Positions 40,101 to 51,505 of a stretch of DNA of 64,000 nt are shown in pieces; the stretch's first letter is position 1; each line of letters starts with the position of its first letter. Source of the stretch: Pelecanus crispus (Eukaryota; Chordata; Aves; Pelecaniformes; Pelecanidae). A program made the translations under genes and the position numbers. Below the pieces are notes generated by a model, which saw nothing but the letters and a program-made list of their open reading frames with translations, was not told where the DNA came from and made no database searches. The stretch covers positions 1,810,372 to 1,874,371 of the forward strand of contig NC_134655.1 in NCBI RefSeq assembly GCF_030463565.1, read 5' to 3'.

Positions 40101-43100
40101 GGAAAAAAAAAACGTAGAACAAAGCATTTACATATACTAAGTCAAGTACTCAAATGCATAAGTAAAACCCATGGGGTCTGCTGAACATTTTGTGACAATT
40201 TAATATCAGCCTCATTAATTCACTTAAGTTTTTCCTGACATATAGAAGCGCCTTTTAATTAAGAATTGGTTTCTAATAGCACGAGTTGTGTGCTGCCATA
40301 CACTGATCCATTTGCTCATTTGCACCTACAGACGTTAGAAGAAACACTACCACAGACAACAGCAATTTTTAAACCTGACTGCACAACCAATTTCAAAAAG
40401 TTATTTGTTTAATAGCAATTCATGTTTAACGGTAAATAAGCTCAGAAAGAATAAAAATTATCAAGGATCAAGGACTATAATTTTAGTGAAACAAGAACAA
40501 AAAATGATGAGAAAAGTCAGCACACAGTTAAATTCTGAAAAGTTAGTCTTTTAACTACACAATGTTTATTTACACTTTCAGATTTTCTTCTAGGTATACG
40601 AGGTTCACCTGTCCTTCAGCTGAAAGGAAAGAGACGCATACAAGAGGATCTATGCGCTTTATTTCTCCTGTCTTTCACGTATTCCCTCATTTCCATCTTT
40701 GAACTAGACATGCTCGAATGCTCAATCTCCATTTGTGGTGGCAGACTTAAATGTCACTGCATGTCTGTCTACAGAGAATCCCTGCCAGGGCCAATTACTG
40801 TTCCAGAAGTACATTTTGCTGATGCTTGGTTGCCCCGAATCCTGCATTCCCACACCCTCTTCGTTGGAGAGGAATAAAGCAGGAACAGGTGACAAGAAGA
40901 GCAAAACCAGACATCAGAACAGACATCAAGTGAGAGCCATGTACCCTGCAGCAGTAAGGTCACAAAGCACAGAATATTTAGGAAGTAAAGCACAACAAAC
41001 TGGACCAAGAAGCTGCTCTGACTACAGAAGCACTCAGTGTGTACCAAGGGAGATAAGCTAATCTCCATGCCTACATTCTAAAGCCCGCTGTGTGGCTTAT
41101 AACTAAGTGACCTACATAGATTTTGCTTTCTGTATGCAACTACATCTTTAAGTATGACATTTTAAATCTATATGAGCAGAGGGAGAAAAATAAAAGAAAA
41201 TCTTTATTGAGTTTCCTTTTCCTTTGACGTCCAACTGTGATTTAATAGGAAAATAGGCAGGCATTTTGTTGTTATTATGCTCTACTAATACTCTATTTTA
41301 AGAAGAAAAAATGTAAAAGGGCTAAAGGAGAGAGAATTGTGAAAGGCAGTAGCTGATTACTCCTCAGAAAGATTTTAACTCTGCATCTCAAGATAACATT
41401 TTCATAATTATCTAAATTGCATTTGTACAATTGAGTGCAGCAGTTCAGATTAACATGCAGACAGCCCGATCACCAAACACAGTGTTTGAAAGCTTTGTGC
41501 AGATAACACAGAACTGATACAGAGTCTGAAATATCAGGCTATTTATTATAAATATGAATTTAAAGCAGGTAAAGTTCCTCCAGCATGCTGAAGGATACCC
41601 TCAGTTTCCACCAACATTAGTGAGATGAGACAACAGTAAGAACCTTGCGGAATCCACGTTTTTCGGAAGAAACTCATTCTTTCCCAGTTCCACAAAGGCA
41701 TTAATGAACTCGATGAACTTTCTTTACAAGCAGGTGTTTCCATTTAGATGTTGCTGGTTGGAATTTCCCCATCTAGCATACATTAATACTATTTTACTGC
41801 AGAATCAGAAGAGCAGTCTGGAATCTTGGGGCCTAAGTAGGTCTGCAGGAATCCCACAACTTGGGCACGTTATCAAGCAGTAACCTTGGGTGCTGAAAAG
41901 CTCAGGAATCAGCAAGAGAGCCAGTAGAGACTATTGGATACCTGCTCCCTTCTCCAAACAGGGCAGCAGGATCTTCTCTCAATTCTTTTAAATAGACTAC
42001 TACTACTTTAGATAGATACTTTTAATGAACTACTACTGCTATTTGGTTAAGTCAATAATTAAATGCATGGACACATGAAAATTTGTTCACAAAGTGAATA
42101 CAAACTAATCTACTCAGAAATACTCCAGACAAGCTGGAAAAAAATCTGATGAGGAAAAATAAACACACTTCCCTCAGTGCACACATGTCTATGTGCACAT
42201 GCCAGTGCCTTTCACCTTAACATGAACCGCGGGTATTTATTTGCCTGTACCTACACTGGCCTTTTTAACTTTTAGATTTTCCATCGTTGACACCACTATC
42301 ATAAAAAAAAAAAAATGGTTAAATTGGTAATATTGACTGAACTGTATTTCAGCCACAAAACTGCCTGATGCTGCTCAAACATTCCTATGCCTCTAAATAA
42401 CAAACATGAACAACTAAAGCCCTCCCACTTTTGCCAGCAGTAGCGCAGTGGTAACACTGCAGAAAAAGAAATGAGCAAAACATTTAATGTAGACATGTTA
42501 CAAACAAAGGTGAGAGCAAACTTTTGACTACAGTACAAATCAGAGCGTTAAAAAGCCCCACTTGAACTTTCCGATACATCTAAGCTGAAGAACCGCAGTT
42601 TCCTGTAGTAAATTTTAAAGACGACTTACGTTTTTTTTGGAAAAATCTATATGGAATTGGGGACTTAGAGTCATTTTGTGATGCATTTGTCTAATAACAG
42701 CTAGTTGCTACAACACTGGGGTAGAGGGCCAGAGAAGAGGAAGACAGAAAGACAACTGTGACAAAAATTTCTCACTTCCCTTAAGGCCAGCATCTAGATT
42801 TTTCTTCTTTCAGCCCGCAAAAAAAACCTATGAAAAATAAGAATCACATTCCAGGGCATTCCCATATGCAAACCAGGGTTTCCCACACACACACATTTAA
42901 CCATATCAGTAGTAAAATAACAAAAAGAATTTTTTTTTTATTACCGGAAGACAAATTCAAAAGCACCACGCATGCTCAGTGCATACATCATTGATTATGC
43001 TGAATTTACTGAGGGGATTAACTCTGCACCAATCTAGTTCCAGGTGAGCTCACCTTCTGTTGTTTTTTGGTTTTTTTTTTTTAAAAAAAGTATCTCCAAG

Positions 43101-46100
43101 TTGATAAAATAACAAGAGGCTGAATTATTAAGTCAAAGAGAAGCAGGCATTTATAGATGCCAGTATACAAAACTTGCTGTGCTTATTTTGTTTGTATGTT
43201 AATATTCTGCAATAAAAAATGTAGTACACAGCTAAGTATGATTGATGCTGATGAATTTGGGGATAACTTGTCAGTCACATGACAGCGCACTGTGTTTGCA
43301 TGAAAGAGGAATAAGCATGAACCTTATTTTGTGCTCTTCATATTGATAGTGGTTGGAAGCACTGCAACAACGTACCTGAAAAGTGCTTAGCTGCCAAGGT
43401 GACAAGCGATAGGACAGACAGACGGAAGACAATGGATCACTTTGTACATCAGCGCAAGCTAATGAAACAACTTGCTACTCAAGGCTGAGTGACCGCTCTG
43501 ACTCTCCTTGCCCATAAACCAAAGGCAAAAATGTTTCTTTGTGCAGAACTACAACAATCTGAAATTGATTAAGAGGATAAAATCTTCCCAAGTTCAACTT
43601 TCAAGGGAAAGCTCTGCAGAGATGGAAAACTTCCTCAACCTTATACTGTTGTTTACCATTCACTCAATGAATCTGACTCATCAGGTCCTTTTCAATTTCT
43701 CTATGAATCAAATGGTCACAAGATTCTGATGTATTTTAGGAAGACCATCTCAGAGGACCTCGCCAGAAAAAGCCTCTCTACTATAGACGAGATGATCTAC
43801 ATCAACTGTCTTCTCACTTGACTACATGGCAGTCTTGGAAAACCAGTAATAGAAAGATAAATGCTGAAGATGAGTCAGGAACTCATAACATTGACTCACC
43901 ACTGTTGTGAATGAGCTATACAATTAAGAAGAGCCTAAAAATGATCCTAGGTCCCGTTTCCCTGTGATACATGGATGGTCTGAGGATGCTTGTATGCAAA
44001 TGCAATGCCATGAAGTACCTAGGCAGGAGGATCTCCCTGGTTAATCAGTCTTACAGGTGACCTACAAAACTTCCGACTTTGTTCACTTTTCATGTACATA
44101 CAGACTGAGGAAGATTCCCCTTCTGCTTCAATTATTTTTTGCTCCACTACAGCTTTCTTGCTCTTTTTAAAATTAAAAATAGTATCTCTGACCCACTTTT
44201 TAGGAAGACTTAAGCAGGACTTGCATCCCACCATCTGCTCTCCCAGTTGCTTGCATAACCAGTACATGCAAACAGCATCCTTCCTTCCTCCCTTCCCCTC
44301 TCCTCCTCCATGCACTACATCATTGTGCTGGTTAAAGCTGCTCCATTGTTCTGGCCAAAATTGGTGCCCTGCTGCCTCCCTCAGCTTGGGAAAGGAACTA
44401 AAACATGGCAAACGAGTTAATTCAGTAATTAATACAACTGATGAACGGGGGGAAAACGTTTTGCACAATAAATTCTGAAGTCATGTTTACTTTGGAGGGA
44501 AAAACCCCACACTCCTAGTACCTGTACAGCTGGAGAGAAAAAGAGGAAAACTAAACAGTCCAGTAAAATTTTGAGGATTACAGTTAAATTTAAAATGTGG
44601 ATACATTTTTTTAATGTGTTTATCCAGATCTTGTTATAATGCATCACTAGGATAATGTCACTATGTCAGGAGCAAAGCCATGTGTGTTACGGGAGACAAA
44701 CTGGTTTCTGAGAAAGCATCGAAGAGAAACCTCGTACTTAATTACCTGGCTAATTAAGCCAGGCTAATTACCTGGCTTAACTTTAATAGCTTGTATATAA
44801 AATTTAAGTCTAGTTAAAAGTTTACATCCCCTTTCAAAAGAAACAAGAATTATAACCTCTACTAAAGTTACTAAACTCACCAGCATGAGTTTTGATGACA
44901 GATTTGTCTTGCTTAATGCCAGCTTCTTTATTTTTTAGATCAATCTGCTTTCCCGTGACATCTCTTTCCATAGCTGCAGAATCCGCTACTTCAGACTGCT
45001 CATCTACAGTGAAAAAAGTAGCTTTGAACATACATTGTAAAGAAAGCGGGACTGCAGAATAACAAAGTGGGAGGCAAACAATCGTCCACTTGAGAGTTTT
45101 CCCTGTTGAGGGAAGAGAAACCCCAAGCCGTAGGATCATACAGATGATATCGGTGAGCTCAGGTGAAACACTGAGCAAGCTTCTGTCCCACCATGTATGT
45201 CATATTGCTCGTTTCCAATCACCCCACTGAAAGACAACATAGGATACACTGGGAAAAACAGAGACTACTGCTTAGAGCTTGTTGACACATTCAATTTTAC
45301 CTGTAATGCTAACTTAACCTCAATCTACCTCCTCCCTCATTCAGCCCCATCACTTATTTTCAGCCCTGAATAGGCTCTTCATTTGTGGCAGTACAAGTAC
45401 TCTTGGGAGCTTAGATGAACTGTCTCACGGTATTGATCCAAGTGAAAAATGACACGGGGCAGGGGAAATAAAAAATCTGTATCAGCTCCCTGTTCTCTAG
45501 CTTGTTCCAGCACCACTCCAGTTCTGCAGAAACTGAGGAAACAGCAAAGATGTGAAAGCAAATAGCTGGGAGAAGACAAAAGACTTAAGAAGTTGGAAAA
45601 GTCACTGCCACTGACAGCAAGATGCATACGGTGTGGTCCCAGTTCAAAATACTGAGCACATTCAGGAAGCGCCTGACTGCTTGACTGTGTTTTCAGGGTA
45701 CTAACTGCAAATTCAGTGGGCTTATACAAGGAAATACTGCGTCCCTATGGGGACACCAGCATGACAAGTTTTCTGTAGTTTTTATTATTTATATATGCTG
45801 TTCTCAGTAAGATATATACTGCAGAAAGCAATCAATTTCCCAAAATATTTTTCTATGAATTACTCCCTGGTTTCTCATTTAACTGGTAGTATTCAGAAGA
45901 CTCCATAATTTTATGAAACATTAACCTTGTAAAGATAAAAAGTGGCAACACTTATTAAAAAACCCACTATGCACACAGTAAGGATTCCTCCTCGCATGTA
46001 CTCCTTGATGCCAGAAATAAGGATTTCAATGGTTAGACATGGAATAATTTAAAAAAACTTGTTATATCTCCAGAGAAAACCTATCATTTGTAAAAACCAA

Positions 46101-47513
46101 AACTTCTAAGCAAAACTGTTTAATCTATTAGACACTGTCCACTTATATAAATGCAGCATGAATAAGACACCAAGGCAATGATCATCTCTTTATTCAGATT
46201 TTTTGAAGCACTGATATCTAATGCTATATTCTGTGCTACAATAAAGAGGGCTTACATTCATGTATACATACCGGACAACAAATTTTGCCCTGCATTGTTG
46301 GGATTTCATGCCTAAACAGTATTTAAAAAGGATTCCTAATGATAACGGTGCTGGCTATTACTGCAGAGTGGGGGAAAAAAATAAAAATCCAACCCACAGT
46401 AAAATGTTGGCTAGATGAGGGACAGGAGGAACATCTCTACTGGACTTGTCTATAGTAGGAAAAGAAACAGCTTGCCAATTTTAAAGTATAGACAAGGTTA
46501 ATTATATATTGGTATATACCAGTTGATCAAGTTGTGACCTGAGTAGAATCAGATTACAAGAGTAACAGCTAACAGACATTAAAATATATCTTAAGTCTAC
46601 GCTACTTTTAAAAATATATTAAAACTATTGTAGCTAATCTTTAAAGTTATAATGTTTCCACATGCTGACAAGCTCCCAAAGTAAAAAGAGATTTTAAAAA
46701 GTATTCATCTCTTCAAGTACTCACAGACCAAACCAGACCAAACTTGGAAAAAAGGGGAATGCAGAAGAATGACAGAGAACCCCACAGAGACAGAAGAAAA
46801 CCTAACAAGACATTAAGGCAGTTAGCTTATGTCCTGCTGCCTGCTTCTTTATCACTCACCTGAGGCATCTTTAAGGCACCATCTAGCCCTCTGAAGTATT
46901 TCAAGTCCTGGAATTTTCCCTGTGCCCTTGGAAAGATTATTTTATGGCCCAGCTACTTTTCATACATGGTAACTCAGTCAAGATATCTTGCAGAATTTTT
47001 TTTAACATGCCAAGAGAATTTCAGCATCACAAGGAAGGGTTTCCGTGGCCAAATCGTACCCTTCTGCATGTAGCTGTCAGCAAATCCTGGGAGCGCAAAA
47101 CACAGATCTAGTCGGCGTACCGAGGTTCTGTTGCTTTGCACAGCAAGAACACTGTACGCAATTTTTACATTTTTATTTTTGCTGATTCAAGTCTCCACTG
47201 CACTGATTTAAAGCTGTGAAAGACAGGTCTCAAGCATGGTAAGCTCTGCATACCTGCATGATTTTGGCCTGCCAACTGTGACATGCTTTCCAACATATCT
47301 GACGCAGCAGACCACGCTAAATCCTCTGTGGAACAATCCGATTCGGATGGTTCGCGCTCTCACTGCCAGCAGGCTTCTTCCTCCCCACTAAAGAGCTCAA
47401 AGGCATCTTCTGAGTAGTCCAAACCAGAGCTACTGTAACTCTGGCTCAATTCCGTCCGCCACTTTTCATAGTTACCAGAGCTATCTTGCCGAGGTAGATG
47501 CCATGGTGCAGCA
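34043..47513 (-). CDS. C8orf48: Spliced gene, probable C8orf48 family (function unknown)
   Basis: Five minus-strand coding exons join in one frame through consensus splice sites: 47,513-47,254, 45,003-44,881, 38,119-37,887, 35,420-35,268 and 34,141-34,043. Junction phases agree at every intron (1, 1, 0, 0). From the ATG at 47,296 the product is 216 residues. It has no signal peptide or membrane span. The N-terminal third is acidic and Ser-rich. The middle is basic (KGGKSRKLQH, PDRLMNRIRLKNTRETV). The C-terminal part has a CPDC motif, a charged helix (KKKAELAKITFLRQKK, ALIQEKLEEQIY) and a tail, LIGEALRSFPKPSEDPRNLW. From memory this C-terminal pattern matches vertebrate C8orf48, a protein without known function; the call rests on recall and not on a search. 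Exon 2 also holds an in-frame TGA (47,362-47,360) upstream of that ATG, with coding-like sequence on both sides. Confidence 0.6.
35122..35198. mobile_element. Short MITE-like element with terminal inverted repeats
   Basis: AGCCAGATT at the left end is the exact reverse complement of AATCTGGCT at the right end (35,190-35,198). The 77-base interior, with an ATTCAGGTCAATCTGATCTC-type core, resembles old palindromic repeats common in reptile and bird DNA. It is non-coding and lies in the intron just after exon 5 of the minus-strand gene. I cannot name the family. Confidence 0.45.
35268..35420 (-). CDS. C8orf48: Exon 5, CxxC and charged-helix exon
   Basis: The exon is bounded by a CATCTTTCAG acceptor and an AGA|GTAAGC donor. 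It is exactly 51 codons (phase 0 to 0) and open throughout. It encodes a CPDC pair followed by a lysine/glutamate-rich helix likely to form a coiled coil. A lone CxxC pair could bind metal only with ligands from a partner. Confidence 0.7.
35777..35796 (+). repeat. A(20) homopolymer
   Basis: A pure run of 20 adenines in an intron of the minus-strand gene, with no retroelement body recognisable next to it. Confidence 0.9.
37887..38119 (-). CDS. C8orf48: Exon 4, basic central exon
   Basis: The acceptor is ATGCTTGACAG, with a weak pyrimidine tract, and the donor is CAG|GTACTG. The exon has 233 bases and is open in the frame set by exon 3. It encodes an acidic-hydrophobic start (EITELLDGELDALWSF), a lysine-rich middle and IVPDRLMNRIRLKN near the end, a plausible helix. 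Confidence 0.65.
38130..44870. other. Intron 3 of the minus-strand gene, no other feature supported
   Basis: This is about 6.8 kb of AT-rich sequence between coding exons 3 and 4. It holds homopolymer runs (T at 38,660-38,674; A near 42,301; T/A near 43,070-43,087). A GC-balanced patch at 40,735-41,061 is open for about 100 codons on both strands, but lacks splice sites and family resemblance. At 44,739-44,777 TAATTACCTGGCT occurs twice around a near-palindrome. Confidence 0.5.
44881..45003 (-). CDS. C8orf48: Exon 3, 41 codons, acidic/basic low-complexity
   Basis: The acceptor is TTTTTTCACTGTAG and the donor is CTG|GTGAGTTT. The exon has 123 bases, so skipping it keeps the frame. The translation is polar (DEQSEVADSAAMERD, KNKEAGIKQDKS) with no recognisable domain. 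This exon is the best candidate for alternative splicing. Confidence 0.6.
45010..47250. other. Intron 2 of the minus-strand gene
   Basis: No feature beyond AT-rich intronic sequence could be supported between the exon 2 donor and the exon 3 acceptor. Confidence 0.5.
47254..47513 (-). CDS. C8orf48: Exon 2, Ser/acidic exon with in-frame TGA
   Basis: The acceptor is TTTTGTTTTTATTTGCAG and the donor is CAG|GTATGC. In the frame that continues into exon 3, the exon reads 50 open codons (including YEKWRTELSQSYSSSGLDYS and DAFELFSGEEEACWQ), a TGA at 47,362-47,360, then 35 more open codons. ATG codons at 47,296 and 47,284 follow the stop and could start a shorter protein. Exon 1 provides no ATG in this frame. 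The acidic, Ser-rich composition is alike on both sides of the TGA. Either the upstream half is untranslated or a longer ancestral protein is interrupted here. The stop is embedded as CAG-TGA-GAG, and CGA to TGA at a CpG is a common route. Confidence 0.55.
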
Positions 47514-47519
47514 CTGCAA

Positions 47520-49550
47520 ATAAAAACAAAAGCATACAACAGGTTCAATTATACGGGAAGAATGACTGGATTACTTAGAGCAATGGGGGACGTATGGAGG
47601 AATATTACAGCTCAGCTCACACCCAATCTAGCTACCACAATGGGTGGATGAAATAACTACTTAATCAGTGCACTGGATCAAGGCAACACCCTTCAAAGCA
47701 CTACTGCTGATCAAAGTAGTACGTCAATAAGATCTGCTGGGTAAGCACACAATAACAATTATCACTGAACATTAGCAATGAATTCTGAACAGCATTCCTT
47801 TCAAATTTGTAGTGAATTACAGTAACACTTGGATAAAATCATTCATGAAAACAAAAAGAATGGTATTTTTTTCCTTTTAGATTATTAAGCCTCTCACCAC
47901 TCAGAAATGCAAAACCTCCTTGTTCTGCTTAGATTTTGCCAAGAAGATTAAAAAGGAAACATAACAAGCATCAGCCAGCTGATGCTCTCAAATGAGGAGT
48001 CATGCTCCCAATGTGAAAAAGAGAAATAAAAGTTCTCCAGATTCAAGTTCCAGGAACAAAACAGACCTCAAATAATCATCTATCATGTAATGGATTTATT
48101 TTAAAGCTTTGTTCTTGCTTATTTTACCCTTTTTTCATTAGGATGACATGATACCCCTTCTTCCTTTCAATTTAAGGACCTAAGTAACTTTGTCCTGAAT
48201 AATTTTGCTTCACTTTCCTCCCTACTCTCATAAAGTATGGGGAGTAAATGTATGGGCAACATCCCTCTGGAAAGATCTTGCAGCAGTCACAGTCGCGGCC
48301 CCTTCATCAGAAAGATGGGAACCCCAACGTGCTAGCAGTAGGTAGACAAATTTCTGTCATGCCTGAAATTCAGGTGTGCCCACTGTATTTGGGGTTTAGG
48401 CAACTTCATTTTACAGGTGCTGACTTTGGCCGTTTCCCTAGTGAATATGCTACGCCTCCCATTTCACATGCCACCTTATTGCCAAAGCCTTTCTGTGCAC
48501 TACGTAAAGACGCCGTACCCCTAAAACAAATTCAGGACTTCTTTCCCAAGGCTAGACTTCCAAAACCAATCTGTAGTGCCAAACTTCTAGCTCCAAAGGC
48601 TTTCTTTTTGTTTTAACATGGTCCCAAAGATTAAAGAATTGCTCTGATCTAAACTTTAAATATTAATAAACTCTAAGTAATTCTTTTGTTCATTACACCA
48701 CCACTGATTCAGGCTGGAGATTGGTTATTAAGATCAGGTCTACTGGAGAAAAACAATAGGAAATGCAAACAGAGAGTCAATTAGCTCTCCAGCCCACTGC
48801 TGACCTAAGAAGTTGCAGCTGCACAAGCAGCACGTGGATGGTTAAGGAGTGAGAAGATGAATTTCAGCAAGTTAACATGACTGGCTGAACTAGAAATCCT
48901 TCATAGTATCAGATGTGACTGATATTAGCTAATTTTCACAGTGAAAAATAGGTATTTGTTACAACATCAGCAGGTAAGTAACTCAGAAGCCATAAGTATA
49001 CTTATAAATAGCAAATAAAACACGTTTACAGACAACTTAAAAGCTGCATCTGCCACCATACAGCTTTTATTCCTCACAAGGCTGAGGTAATATCTACCTT
49101 AACAGACTGGCAGAAAGCAAGCTTAGCGCTTCCGAACGGGTTCTGAAAAAGAGAAACTGGAGGACTGACTGGAGTGCTTTTCGAAGAATCACTTTGTCTT
49201 ACAGACGGTGCCAAAACCTGCGCTCACCACTGAGAAGAGGTTGCCGTGATATAGTGTCACTGAAAATGGGAAGCGCGTTAGAAGAAAACCTGAGGGAAAG
49301 AAGCTCCGTCCTCTCAGTAGGCAAAAATGCGATGGCAACACACCGCACTCACGAAAAAAACTGCATTTCCACCAAGTAGCAGCCAATTAAGAACCTGTTC
49401 TCCACGCGCTTTCTAGTCAAAAGCCAAAGGCAACAGAGGCGGGGTGTTCTTTTGCTTGTGGTTTGCTGTTTTGTGGGGTTTTTTTCTTTCATTTCACAAT
49501 CCTGCATTTCCAGGCTGAAAAGAGGAATTTTTTCAAAACTACTTAAGGCC
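47520..49550. other. Intron 1 of the minus-strand gene (distal part)
   Basis: No exon or repeat is supported. A plus-strand open frame at 48,248-48,616 (122 codons) is antisense and has no splice context. The intron continues into the GC-rich island from about 49,560. Confidence 0.45.
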
Positions 49551-49559
49551 TATAACTGA

Positions 49560-50480
49560 GGGAACTTTTGGAAAGCCTCCCTGACTCCGCCGCCGGCACG
49601 GACACCAGGCCTTCCCGCAGCCTCAGAGCTTGCTCCCAGGGCCGAGCCCCCCAGCACACCAACCAAGCTGGGACCCGCAGTTTCGCTCGCAGGGCGAGCA
49701 ACTTGTCACACAGAAGGGACCCAGAGCCCTGCCTGGCCGCCCCCGGCCCCCCCTGAAGCCCCGCTGACAGCCGGCACCTCCCCCTCCAGGCCTCCTTTCC
49801 CTGCGGGCAAACCCGGGCCCTCGGACGCCGCGCTCCTCTCCTCACGCCGCCGCCAGAGACGCGGCCCCTCCAGCCCCGCACACGGAGAACCGGGCACACG
49901 GAGCGTGTTTTTCGGCACGGAAAGGCGCCCGGGGCGCTGCGCTACGAGCCGCGGCTGGGCGCCGAGGGGACCGGGCGCGGCGCCTCAGGCTCCCCGCCAC
50001 TCACCCCGGCCCGGCGGAGGGGAGCGGAGCGGGGCGGGGAGCCGGGGCTCCGGCGGCGGGGACGCGGTTGGCCGGGCGGGCAGGCCGGCTCCCTTGGCGC
50101 CCGGCTCCGCCCCGTCTCCCCGCGGAGGGGCGGCGTGAGGCGGGTCCCGAGGGGCGGCGGGGGCCTGGGCTCAGGGCGGCGCTCCCGGCGCGCGCCCCTC
50201 CGCCATCTTCCTCCCGCCATCTCCCTCACGCCCTCCCTGCCCTTGAGGGAGGCAGGGGGAGGGAAAACCTTCCGTTCGAAGAGCTCTTGCTTTTCCAGAG
50301 CTGTTCTTTCGACGCTGAAAGCCCGGCCTCGGAGGTGGCGTGGCTGGATGTACCCCGCTGCCGGCGGGACAGCTCGGGCGCTGGGGTGGGTGAGGGCCAG
50401 GCCGGGCCCTTGGCTCGGGGTGCCAGGGCCTTCGTGGCCAGCCTGCTGCCTGCTCCTGCGAGCCGTAGGGCAGCTACAGC
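49560..50480. promoter_or_regulatory. CpG island, probable bidirectional promoter
   Basis: About 900 bases have very high GC and dense CpG, peaking at 49,900-50,230. Exon 1 of the minus-strand gene lies inside, and spliced-looking plus-strand exons begin within 200-1,000 bases on the other side. Repeated GGGCGG/CCGCCC-type sites and two CCATCTT/GCCATCT motifs near 50,203-50,222 resemble Sp1 and YY1 sites and are typical of TATA-less promoters. Minus-strand guanine runs near 49,739-49,763 may form quadruplexes. Confidence 0.7.
50005..50220 (-). other. C8orf48: Exon 1 (5' leader) of the minus-strand gene
   Basis: A GGG|GTGAGTGG donor at 50,005/50,004 lies in the CpG island, the natural first exon for the gene at 47.5-34 kb. 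ATGs at 50,220 and 50,206 open frames that, after joining exon 2, end within a few codons (phase 0) or about 22 codons (phase 1). Neither matches the exon 2 coding frame, so both would act as upstream ORFs. The transcription start is unknown. Confidence 0.45.
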
Positions 50481-50664
50481 CCTGGGTGCGACAGTCCTGG
50501 AGAGAAGGGGCAAGAAATCCGTATCTCAGGGGGTGAAATCTAGCTGTAGCTTGAGGCCCAGTTTCAGTAGGTACGTCGGGATAAAAGCAGCTCTTCCGTA
50601 TACTGGGATCGTGGTTTAATATTGCTCTTTCAGGTTATCTAATACCACTTTTTCTTTCTTTCAG

Positions 50665-50735
50665 GGAAGTCATTCTTTTTGTCGAGAAAAACTTGTTCGT
50701 CAGTTCTGGGATGCATCGCGTGTTGTCTGTCACAT
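50665..50735 (+). ncRNA. Candidate exon of a divergent plus-strand transcript
   Basis: A strong acceptor (CTTTTTCTTTCTTTCAG ending at 50,664) and a near-consensus donor (CAT|GTAAGT at 50,735/50,736) enclose 71 bases. All three frames are open in this exon, but joined to the next candidate exon each meets a stop within 15 codons. It is therefore most likely a non-coding RNA or a 5' untranslated exon transcribed away from the CpG island. The upstream exon is not defined. Confidence 0.4.
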
Positions 50736-51432
50736 GTAAGTCACTGAGGTATTTTATCCTCCTGAGCGCCTCGTGCTGTGTTTGGACTGACTTGCCAAGG
50801 TCTCATCTTGGCTGAGATCTTCAGGACAGAGATATTGGCATCTCCCATGTTTGATGTTAGCAGCTCAAGTGATCTTCTTCCTCTTGAAAGAGAGAACTCC
50901 GTGTGCTGCGACTGTACCTATAATATAAAGAAAGTTTGGCCAGCATAATGAGATAGATCCACAGTGTTGCAGAAGAGTAAATAAATGCATTGATGCAGTG
51001 GAGTGTAAAGCAAAGTGGAATAAACAGGTCTGCCTGCATGTTGTGAAAATGTTTTAATATTCAGTCGTTCACTGCTTTCTGCAGAGTGGACTGCTTGGTG
51101 CTGGCCCTTTTCATTTTCATCTAGCTTGCTACAAAAAACTAAAATAATTTACACGTGATAAACATTTCTTTTACGTTTTCCATCCATACAAATTATAGTA
51201 CTGTTCAGAGAGGTGTGCAACTGCAAATGGAAGGTGCAATTATCCATACTGCAGGAAGTGGGAGTCAACTGAATACCAAAAAGACTTCATCTGTCAACGT
51301 TTCGGAGGGAGGAAAATGTAATTAAGAAAGTATATGCCACTTAGATCAGCAAAATCTGCATTGTGTACTAAACCTCTCCAACCCAAAGATTCACCTTTCA
51401 TTGATTGCTCTATGTTGTATTTTCCTTCTCAG

Positions 51433-51505
51433 GAAAGCAATGTTGCAGGCAAGCTAGCGAGCACCCAAGCTGAATAAGATCGGTATCTGGAAGAATCGAT
51501 AAGAG
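51433..51505 (+). ncRNA. Candidate exon of a divergent plus-strand transcript
   Basis: The acceptor TGTATTTTCCTTCTCAG ends at 51,432 and the donor GAG|GTAGGC lies at 51,505/51,506. The 73-base exon contains stop codons in all three frames, so it is non-coding or untranslated. Together with 50,665-50,735 it gives two well-bounded exons in tandem, about 0.7 kb apart. Confidence 0.4.

Noticed and set aside
40735..41068. Open frames of about 100 codons on both strands
   Set aside because: They lie within intron 3 of the minus-strand gene, show no usable splice sites and no family resemblance.
47360..47362. TGA as a selenocysteine codon
   Set aside because: Its context is not a redox motif, the family is not known as a selenoprotein, and no SECIS-like structure was recognised in the 3' flank. 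An ordinary nonsense or UTR explanation is simpler.
50068..50619. 183-codon plus-strand frame and other long frames across the CpG island
   Set aside because: These are GC-driven openness on both strands. The frames overlap each other and the minus-strand exon 1 and give low-complexity translations.
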